From: an uncultured Aliiroseovarius sp.
Lineage (GTDB): Bacteria > Pseudomonadota > Alphaproteobacteria > Rhodobacterales > Rhodobacteraceae
NCBI GenBank assembly: GCA_938023895.1
Contig: CALJDH010000290.1
Coordinates: 1 to 5,343, forward strand
Direction of reading: 5' to 3'
Length of the DNA stretch: 5,343 nt
How positions within the stretch are numbered: the stretch's first letter is position 1; every line of letters starts with the position of its first letter. Positions 1 to 4,324 of the stretch are shown piece by piece. Made by a program: the position numbers and the translations under genes. Under the pieces are notes generated by a model. That model searched no databases and had not been told where the DNA came from. It worked only from the letters and a program-made list of their open reading frames with translations.

Positions 1-932
1 TTGTTCCGCCAGACCAAGACCGGCGAGCGTGCCATCAGATCGGCATTTGCACGTGGGGCGACTACGACACGGTCGTCCCGCGCGGCAGCCTGATGGATCA
101 TCCGCTCGAACCTGTCGAAATCGAGGCTGTCATCAGCCAAGGCGTGCGCCAGATCCAAAATGGGGTTGTCGTCTTCTTGGCGGTGGATGCGGTGTAGAAC
201 CTGCTTTCTCGGGCCCTTGATGTCGTCAAAGATCATCTTGCCGGACTGGCCGACCGGAGCCAACTGCGCAGGGTCGCCGAACAAGACCAAGGTCGGGAAA
301 ATCTCGCGCAGATCCTCGAATTGCTTTTCATCCAGCATCGAACTTTCGTCGACAAAGCCGATGTCCAGAGGATCGTCGCGTCGCTTCCAACCCGTGATGA
401 AGTCCGACCCTCGAAGCCCAGCAGCAGCCAGCGCACCGGGAATGGATTTCTGTGTCTGATAGAAGGAAAAAGCGCGGTCCAGCGCCTCGTCTGTCAGGCC
501 TTCGATCTCGGGCCGGTCGCCGTTTCCAGCCAGCCATTCCGCGATCTTTTCGTATTCGGGGTCGTAAACGGGTGTGTAGAGGATCCGGTGAATGGTCGTC
601 GCGGGCACACCCCGGTTGCGGAGAACACTGGCGGCTTTGTTGGTCGGCGCCAGAATGGCAAGGGTGCGGCGTTCCTTGCGACGCTTGCCCTCCCAATCGC
701 CCGAGATCACGTCAACACCCGCATCTTCCAACGCGCGGTACAACTCGGCCAAGAGCAGCGTCTTGCCGGATCCAGCCTTACCGATCACAGCCATCACCTG
801 CGACTTGCCGTCAGCCACCGGTGTCAGCAGCGCGTCATCAAGATTCACGCCCGACAGGCGCAACATTTCAGAAACCCGGTCATGGGCTTCGGCTTGGTCA
901 TCCGAAAAGGTAACGGGGGATCGTACGGTCAT
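1..932 (-). CDS. RecD/Dda-like superfamily 1 ATP-dependent DNA helicase, 3' end beyond the window
   Basis: The frame gives 310 residues from an ATG at 932 and is still open at the left edge, so the C-terminal part is missing. An in-frame TAG twelve bases upstream (942-944) rules out a longer start; only a weak purine-rich TAGGG precedes the ATG. Helicase motifs occur in the right order: FSDDQ near the N-terminus (Q13), Walker A GKAGSGKT (51-58), motif Ia LAPTNKAA (94-101), TTIHRIL (112-118), Walker B VDESSM (194-199), motif III GDPAQLAPV (219-227) and LHRIHRQ (246-252). This set is typical of the RecD/RecD2/Dda branch, which couples ATP hydrolysis to 5'-3' movement on single-stranded DNA. Motifs V and VI would lie beyond the edge. 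No RecB or RecC is visible, so a stand-alone repair helicase is more likely than a RecBCD subunit. It lies 77 bases after luxI behind a hairpin; a functional link to quorum sensing is not implied. Confidence 0.9.
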   Translation of the reverse strand, partial: MTVRSPVTFSDDQAEAHDRVSEMLRLSGVNLDDALLTPVADGKSQVMAVIGKAGSGKTLLLAELYRALEDAGVDVISGDWEGKRRKERRTLAILAPTNKAASVLRNRGVPATTIHRILYTPVYDPEYEKIAEWLAGNGDRPEIEGLTDEALDRAFSFYQTQKSIPGALAAAGLRGSDFITGWKRRDDPLDIGFVDESSMLDEKQFEDLREIFPTLVLFGDPAQLAPVGQSGKMIFDDIKGPRKQVLHRIHRQEDDNPILDLAHALADDSLDFDRFERMIHQAAARDDRVVVAPRANADLMARSPVLVWRN

Positions 933-963
933 GCCGCGACCCTATCGTGCGGGCATGGGCAGC

Positions 964-985
964 ACCAGCGCTCGAAAGCGCTGGT
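964..985 (-). terminator. Hairpin with UUCG loop after luxI, possible terminator without U-tract
   Basis: A perfect 9-base stem (ACCAGCGCT / AGCGCTGGT) encloses a four-base loop that reads TTCG on the minus strand. It starts 24 bases after the luxI stop codon and ends 31 bases before the helicase start. The position suits a luxI terminator or an mRNA-stabilising 3' hairpin. The bases that follow it on the minus strand are GCTGCCCAT, with no run of T, so efficient intrinsic termination is uncertain and partial readthrough into the helicase gene is possible. Confidence 0.5.
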
Positions 986-1009
986 CGCCGAATTTTCTCA
1001 GGATTTAGA

Positions 1010-1660
1010 TTAGGCGCTGCGTGGCAACGTCTGCGGTGCCGGATCGCGGTTGACCGTGAACAACGAGTAACGCATCCAGCCTTGGCTGACTTCGCGTGTC
1101 ACACCAACCTTCTTCAAGGTGGGTTCGAAGGCGCTTTCATCCATCGACCAGAGGCCAACACCGATACGGTCGCGACCTTCGCCGCCCATCCCGATGACGT
1201 CGGGCTCAAGGCCCATCAGACGATAAATACGCTCCATACGGGGATCGAACACGCCGACATAGTGTTCCAGTTTGAATGTGTCCATGATTTCGCCAGCGCC
1301 AAGTGCAAGTGCCGCCGATGCACGGCGATCTGCGCTTGGGGACAGGCAAAAGCGGGTGCATTCCCAGATCAGCGGGCTTTCGATATGGACGCCGTCGGTC
1401 AGATGGCTGAAGTGGTCATTCACCATCGTTTGCCCGACCGTGGGTAGAAAGCGCATGGACCCGCCGTGACGGCCATCGGCCTGTTCCCAGATCACGTAAA
1501 GCGGGTTCATGTCGTCGTATTCGTCGCGCTCATATCCCATCTCGTCGACCGAAACATCCCATCCAAGACGGTGCGAAAACTGCTTCGCCCGATCCTTGAA
1601 CATGGTCTCAGCCAGCAGGGGGAATTTCGAAAGATCATTGCCATAGAGGTAACGCAGCAT
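1010..1660 (-). CDS. luxI: LuxI-family acyl-homoserine-lactone synthase
   Basis: This 216-residue protein has the usual length of AHL synthases, which join an acyl chain from acyl-ACP to S-adenosylmethionine to give an N-acyl-homoserine lactone. The family's conserved residues can be placed: R24, F28, W34, the E44-R-D46 and D49 cluster, R70, F84, E100 and R103 (in WECTRF). The MLRYLYG start and the RMERIYRLMG helix near 141-150 also fit the family. The ATG at 1660 is preceded by a strong ribosome binding site, AAAGGAG at 1669-1675, with an 8-base spacer, so the start is secure. It lies 89 bases after luxR on the same strand. The position matching Thr140 of EsaI, tied to 3-oxo-acyl preference, appears to be Gly136, which hints at unsubstituted or 3-hydroxy chains; this is inference. 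The enzyme is expected in the cytoplasm. Confidence 0.96.
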   Translation of the reverse strand: MLRYLYGNDLSKFPLLAETMFKDRAKQFSHRLGWDVSVDEMGYERDEYDDMNPLYVIWEQADGRHGGSMRFLPTVGQTMVNDHFSHLTDGVHIESPLIWECTRFCLSPSADRRASAALALGAGEIMDTFKLEHYVGVFDPRMERIYRLMGLEPDVIGMGGEGRDRIGVGLWSMDESAFEPTLKKVGVTREVSQGWMRYSLFTVNRDPAPQTLPRSA

Positions 1661-1668
1661 GAGTGGAG

Positions 1669-1675
1669 CTCCTTT
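1669..1675 (-). promoter_or_regulatory. Ribosome binding site of luxI
   Basis: The minus strand reads AAAGGAG eight bases before the ATG at 1660. It is one of the best Shine-Dalgarno matches in the window and fixes the luxI start. If the promoter proposed upstream is right, the 5' leader is only about 20 bases long and this site lies close to the transcript start. Confidence 0.85.
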
Positions 1676-1685
1676 GTCCGAGTGA

Positions 1686-1729
1686 TTAATAGGACAATGC
1701 TCGCCTCTTAGTTAACGTATGGCAAATAC
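1686..1729 (-). promoter_or_regulatory. Candidate luxI promoter with putative LuxR operator
   Basis: On the minus strand, TTAACT (1710-1715; 4 of 6 to the sigma-70 -35 box) and TATTAA (1686-1691; 4 of 6 to the -10 box) are separated by 18 bases, with a start of transcription expected near 1679. Immediately upstream and touching the -35 box is GTATTTGCCATACG (1716-1729). Its decamer GTATTTGCCA (complement TGGCAAATAC) recurs upstream of the small gene/luxR unit. The centre of the 1710-1729 element falls near -41, where LuxR-type activators bind at class II promoters. No canonical lux box of the Vibrio or TraR type is present, so the operator call is inference from position and repetition. Confidence 0.45.
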
Positions 1730-1749
1730 ATCGTGAGGTAGAACTTCGT

Positions 1750-2463
1750 TCAAATTATGATGATACCCGCCGAAAGTGCCCGTGCGACCGCGTGAGTTGT
1801 ATTCATTGCGCCCAGTTTGTGACGCGAGCTTTCGATGTAAACGCGCAGCGTATGTTCCGAGATATTTAGCTCGGCTGCGGCCTGTGCGCGGCTCATCCCG
1901 CGCGCAAGACAGCCCATCGATGCCAGCTCGCGTGGGGACAGCGCGGGCACGCTTCCATCTTCTCCCCACTGCTCGAATTCCAGCGCCTTTTTGTTGAACT
2001 CATGCCCCAAAATCATCAGATCGCGGGCATTCTCGTCGATGAATTGAGCCCAGTCCTCGTCACTGAGAGAGGCGTTCAGCGTAAACAGCGCAAACTGTCC
2101 GCTCGGGCCGCGAATGGGAATCGTATAGCCCTGATTTCCCAGCCCGTGATCCAACGCATCCTGCCACATTTCGCGCGCAGGTTTCGACGACCAGTCGAGC
2201 TCTTTCCAAGAGACCGGCGTAAACCTTTGAAAACAGACAAAAATAACGGGATCCATCCGCAGATAGTCTTTTTCAAGATAGCGGTCGACCCATTCAGCAG
2301 AATAGGTCCCTGCCCCGTAACGCTCCCCGACAGAGTTTACCCAATGGTAAACGGTATGCTCGACTCCATAATGATCCCGCAGCGTTTCAAGGATCGCTTG
2401 CAGGTCTTCAAGCGTGGCCGCCGCTTGCAAGGTAGAGAGAAGGTCTTCGAGCCGGTTCGTCAT
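1750..2463 (-). CDS. luxR: LuxR-family autoinducer-binding transcriptional regulator
   Basis: This 237-residue protein has the two-domain layout of quorum-sensing LuxR regulators. The N-terminal autoinducer-binding domain shows the conserved pocket residues W58, Y62, D71-P72, W86 and G112, within the pattern W-x3-Y-x4-Y-x3-DPV. The C-terminal GerE-type helix-turn-helix spans about 174-237 and includes LSPREL (175-180), the recognition region ISEHTLRVYIESSRHKL (201-217) and the NTTHAVARAL end. It is expected to bind the AHL made by the adjacent luxI product and then control target promoters, probably including luxI. The ATG at 2463 is preceded by AGAAGGAG ending 13 bases upstream, a good but distant ribosome binding site; no closer in-frame start exists. 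The first 56 bases overlap the small gene upstream, suggesting co-transcription and translational coupling. The protein ends in four consecutive isoleucines. Confidence 0.96.
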   Translation of the reverse strand: MTNRLEDLLSTLQAAATLEDLQAILETLRDHYGVEHTVYHWVNSVGERYGAGTYSAEWVDRYLEKDYLRMDPVIFVCFQRFTPVSWKELDWSSKPAREMWQDALDHGLGNQGYTIPIRGPSGQFALFTLNASLSDEDWAQFIDENARDLMILGHEFNKKALEFEQWGEDGSVPALSPRELASMGCLARGMSRAQAAAELNISEHTLRVYIESSRHKLGAMNTTHAVARALSAGIIII

Positions 2464-2623
2464 AGGTACGCGCGATCTCCTTCTGCTCGCGAGACGTGTT
2501 AGAAATCTCGGTCAAAGCAATGAGTCGTGCATCATCAAGCTGTTCTGCCGTCACACTCAGACCATTTTTCTCAGCATAGGCCATGAGGTCGGTAAGTACA
2601 TCAACAATCCATTTGTCAGACAC
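2408..2623 (-). CDS. Small uncharacterised protein overlapping the 5' end of luxR
   Basis: I do not recognise a function. The preferred start is the GTG at 2623, with GAGGG at 2631-2635 seven bases upstream, giving 71 residues that begin VSDKWIVDVLTDLMAYAEKN. An ATG at 2665 would give 85 residues, but it has no ribosome binding site and would run through the proposed promoter. Residues 2-40 look like a compact pair of amphipathic helices with a QLDDARLIALTEI segment. I recall similar short hypothetical proteins in Rhodobacteraceae, but cannot confirm this here. There is no signal peptide, membrane segment or recognisable DNA-binding motif. The last third is polar and low in helical character, and is read from the same DNA as the luxR start in another frame, so its composition is constrained by luxR. 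It carries luxR's ribosome binding site inside its coding region, which suggests that its translation influences luxR. Confidence 0.65.
   Translation of the reverse strand: MSDKWIVDVLTDLMAYAEKNGLSVTAEQLDDARLIALTEISNTSREQKEIARTYDEPARRPSLYLASGGHA
2477..2484 (-). promoter_or_regulatory. Ribosome binding site of luxR, inside the small upstream gene
   Basis: The minus strand reads AGAAGGAG, a strong Shine-Dalgarno match, 13 bases before the luxR ATG at 2463. It lies inside the coding region of the small gene. The spacing is longer than the usual 5-9 bases, so luxR initiation may depend on ribosomes translating the small gene through this point. Confidence 0.65.
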
Positions 2624-2655
2624 GGCAAAACCCTCGAACAGTAGCGCTTTTTGTA

Positions 2656-2686
2656 ACTTTAACATGCGTATTTGCCACTTCTAACT
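2656..2686 (-). promoter_or_regulatory. Candidate promoter/operator of the small gene-luxR unit
   Basis: The minus strand carries AGTTAGAAGTGGCAAATAC at 2668-2686. It shares the decamer TGGCAAATAC and the flanking AGTTA with the element in front of luxI, with one base less between them. A weak sigma-70 match, TTAGAA (2679-2684), 17 bases, then TAAAGT (2656-2661), would place the decamer in the promoter spacer. That is a position where a bound protein would repress. The promoter boxes are poor (3 and 4 of 6), so the shared decamer is the stronger part of this call. Confidence 0.35.
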
Positions 2687-2740
2687 CGCGGATTAAAACT
2701 CCCCATAAATAGCGAGGTCGCGAAAGGCAGAAAAATCACC

Positions 2741-2775
2741 TTCCGTAACGGAAATCTCACAATTTCCGCAAATTG
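2741..2775. promoter_or_regulatory. Two adjacent dyads between ccr and the luxR unit
   Basis: Two inverted repeats sit within 35 bases. TTCCGT-A-ACGGAA (2741-2753) has perfect 6-base arms around one base. CAATTT-CCGC-AAATTG (2760-2775) has perfect 6-base arms around four bases. They lie after the ccr terminator-like stem and upstream of the proposed luxR-unit promoter, where operators would be expected. I do not recognise the cognate regulator. Confidence 0.35.
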
Positions 2776-2804
2776 TTGGGGGTGATTCGCACACGAGAAT
2801 CAAT

Positions 2805-2834
2805 TGCCCGCCACCTTTGATAAGGCAGCGGGCA
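2805..2834 (-). terminator. Terminator-like hairpin after ccr
   Basis: Read on the minus strand, a 7-base outer stem (TGCCCGC / GCGGGCA) encloses a two-base mismatch, a 4-base inner stem (CCTT / AAGG) and a four-base loop. It begins 25 bases after the ccr stop and is followed by ATTGATTCTC, moderately rich in T but not a true T-run. Position and GC content support termination of the ccr transcript, possibly incomplete. Confidence 0.6.
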
Positions 2835-2859
2835 GGTTTAATTGGGTGGAAATTGCGGC

Positions 2860-4149
2860 TTATTTGGGGCCGGCTTCCAGTGCGTCTTCGAAGGTACGCA
2901 GCCCGGTTGTGGGGGCCTGAACCAGAACCGACATGTTGCCCGGCTTGTGTTCGTTCTTGTACATCTTCATGTGCGCATCCGGGATTTCGGCCCACGGGAA
3001 CACTTCCGACATGTATGGGTCGATACGGCGCTCGATCATCAGTTGGTTTGCCGCAGCTGCCTGCTTGAGGTGCGCGAAGTGCGAGCCCTGCAGACGCTTC
3101 TGGTGCATCCAAGTGTAACGAACGTCAAAGGTACAGTTGAAGCCGGTGGTGCCGGCGCAGATGACAACCATGCCGCCCTTCTTACAGACCAGGTTCGACA
3201 CCGGGAAGGTCGATTCACCGGGGTGTTCGAACACGATGTCTACGTTATTGCCCTTGCCGGTAATGTCCCAGATGGCCTTGCCAAAACGGCGGGCTTCTTT
3301 GAACCATACGTCGTATTCCGGCGTGTTCACGGTGGGCAGCTGGCCCCAGCAAGTGAAGTCCTTACGGTTGATCACGCCCTTGGCGCCCAGACCCATTACG
3401 AAGTCACGCTTGCTTTCGTCCGAGATCACACCAATCGCGTTGCCGCCTGCTGCGTTGATCAGCTGAATGGCGTACGAGCCCAGACCGCCCGATGCACCCC
3501 AAACCAGAACGTTCTGGCCGGGCTTCAGTTCATGGGGGTGGTGGCCGAACAGCATGCGGTATGCGGTGGCCAGCGTCAGCGTGTAGCAGGCGCTTTCTTC
3601 CCAGGTCAGGTGCTTGGGACGGTGCAGCAGCTGCTGTGCCTGAACGCGGGTAAACTGAGCGAACGAGCCATCGGGGGTTTCGTAACCCCAGATGCGCTGG
3701 CTGGGCGAGAACATCGGATCGCCGCCGTTGCATTCCTCGTCATCGCCGTCATCCTGGTTACAGTGAATGACAACTTCGTCGCCCACTTTCCAGCTTTTAA
3801 CCTTGTCACCTACGGCCCAAACGATGCCCGAAGCATCCGAACCGGCAATGTGATAGTCCTGCTTGTGCACGTCGAACATGCTGACGGGAACGCCCAGACC
3901 GGCCCAGATGCCGTTATAGTTCACGCCAGCCGCCATCACCAGAACCAGCACTTCGTGGCTATCCAGTTTGGGGGTCTCTACGACTTCAATCTGCATGGCT
4001 TTGTTGGGTTCGCCCTGACGGTCACGGCGGATTGCCCATGCATACATCTGTGCGGGGACGTGGCCCAGCGGGGGCATTTCACCGATCTCGTAAAGATCTT
4101 TCTTCGGAGCATCATATTCGGCGATGCCAGTTTGCGTGTCCAAAGCCAT
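2860..4149 (-). CDS. ccr: Crotonyl-CoA carboxylase/reductase
   Basis: This 429-residue protein has the full length of the alphaproteobacterial enzyme, which carries out NADPH-dependent reductive carboxylation of crotonyl-CoA to ethylmalonyl-CoA. That is the key step of the ethylmalonyl-CoA pathway for assimilating acetyl-CoA-derived carbon without the glyoxylate cycle. It belongs to the medium-chain dehydrogenase/reductase superfamily. The cofactor-binding Rossmann loop is at about 213-230 (VLVWGASGGLGSYAIQL). Regions tied to CO2 binding in characterised homologues can be placed: VNYN near N79, IWGYET with E157 and GSHFAH with H357. The position that is Phe170 in the Kitasatospora enzyme is Tyr156 here, as I recall for other alphaproteobacteria. 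The C-terminal HKPGNMSVLV is also typical. The ATG at 4149 follows a near-ideal AGGAGG with a 5-base spacer. The enzyme is cytoplasmic, probably a tetramer. It has its own leader and a terminator-like stem, so it is likely transcribed alone. Confidence 0.97.
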   Translation of the reverse strand: MALDTQTGIAEYDAPKKDLYEIGEMPPLGHVPAQMYAWAIRRDRQGEPNKAMQIEVVETPKLDSHEVLVLVMAAGVNYNGIWAGLGVPVSMFDVHKQDYHIAGSDASGIVWAVGDKVKSWKVGDEVVIHCNQDDGDDEECNGGDPMFSPSQRIWGYETPDGSFAQFTRVQAQQLLHRPKHLTWEESACYTLTLATAYRMLFGHHPHELKPGQNVLVWGASGGLGSYAIQLINAAGGNAIGVISDESKRDFVMGLGAKGVINRKDFTCWGQLPTVNTPEYDVWFKEARRFGKAIWDITGKGNNVDIVFEHPGESTFPVSNLVCKKGGMVVICAGTTGFNCTFDVRYTWMHQKRLQGSHFAHLKQAAAANQLMIERRIDPYMSEVFPWAEIPDAHMKMYKNEHKPGNMSVLVQAPTTGLRTFEDALEAGPK

Positions 4150-4154
4150 GGCGG

Positions 4155-4160
4155 CCTCCT
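4155..4160 (-). promoter_or_regulatory. Ribosome binding site of ccr
   Basis: The minus strand reads AGGAGG five bases before the ccr ATG. This consensus Shine-Dalgarno sequence fixes the start and suggests high translation, as expected for a central carbon enzyme. Confidence 0.85.
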
Positions 4161-4186
4161 GTTTTCGCGTGTTATTTGATTCTGTC

Positions 4187-4207
4187 GCCGCAGTGCAGAA
4201 TTGCGGC
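4187..4207 (-). other. Possible hairpin in the ccr leader
   Basis: GCCGCA and TGCGGC form a 6-base stem around a 9-base loop, 27 bases upstream of the ccr ribosome binding site. A second small stem, GCTGC-TACT-GCAGC (4206-4219), abuts it. In the mRNA these could form a short structured leader. No riboswitch class is recognised and there is no leader peptide that I can support. Confidence 0.3.
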
Positions 4208-4217
4208 TGCTACTGCA

Positions 4218-4258
4218 GCATTACTTTTCTAAAAGTAAGATTGCAACACCAATTGGTG
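4218..4258 (-). promoter_or_regulatory. Candidate ccr promoter with two perfect dyads
   Basis: TTACTTTT-CT-AAAAGTAA (4221-4238, plus strand) has perfect 8-base arms, and CACCAATTGGTG (4247-4258) is a perfect 12-base palindrome. On the minus strand, TTGCAA (4241-4246), a 17-base spacer and TAATGC (4218-4223) give a weak sigma-70-like promoter, with 4 of 6 and 2 of 6 matches. The first dyad would fill its spacer and touch the -10 box. The dyads are clear; the promoter assignment is tentative. Control of ccr by carbon source would be expected, but the regulator is not identifiable from the sequence. Confidence 0.4.
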
Positions 4259-4275
4259 ATTTTTTGTAATTTTAT

Positions 4276-4315
4276 GTCGCGCCCGATTTTGACCTCTACG
4301 TCAAGCAGGCGCGAC
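4276..4315 (-). terminator. Long two-tier hairpin after the acyltransferase gene
   Basis: An 8-base outer stem (GTCGCGCC / GGCGCGAC) encloses asymmetric internal bases, then a 5-base inner stem (TTGAC / GTCAA) with a 6-base loop. It begins nine bases after the acyltransferase stop codon, the usual place for a terminator. The minus strand continues ATAAAATTAC and then a run of A, not T, so the structure is terminator-like without a classical U-tract. It may act with Rho or protect the 3' end. Confidence 0.5.
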
Positions 4316-4324
4316 CCTCGCCTA

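Noticed and set aside
321..1447. Several plus-strand open frames of 138-230 codons opposite the helicase and luxI genes
   Set aside because: They overlap each other and oppose clear conserved motifs on the minus strand; none shows a family motif or a convincing ribosome binding site.
1661..1749. Canonical lux box in front of luxI
   Set aside because: No 18-20 base dyad resembling the Vibrio, TraR or LasR sites is found. The best centred dyad around GTTAAC matches at too few positions, so only the shared decamer is proposed.
2624..2665. ATG at 2665 as the start of the small gene (85 residues)
   Set aside because: There is no Shine-Dalgarno sequence before it and it lies directly after the shared decamer. 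The GTG at 2623 has a well-spaced GAGGG.
2693..2820. Minus-strand open frame running out of ccr into the gap, ending in CGNCEISV and IYGEF
   Set aside because: The cysteine pattern caught attention, but the frame is the out-of-frame tail of ccr. The only local start, a GTG, has no ribosome binding site, and the stretch coincides with a terminator-like stem and dyads.
2842..4179. A 445-codon open frame on the plus strand opposite ccr
   Set aside because: It mirrors ccr almost exactly. Its translation shows no recognisable domain, while ccr on the other strand is an unmistakable full-length enzyme with a consensus ribosome binding site. Long antisense frames are common in GC-rich genes.
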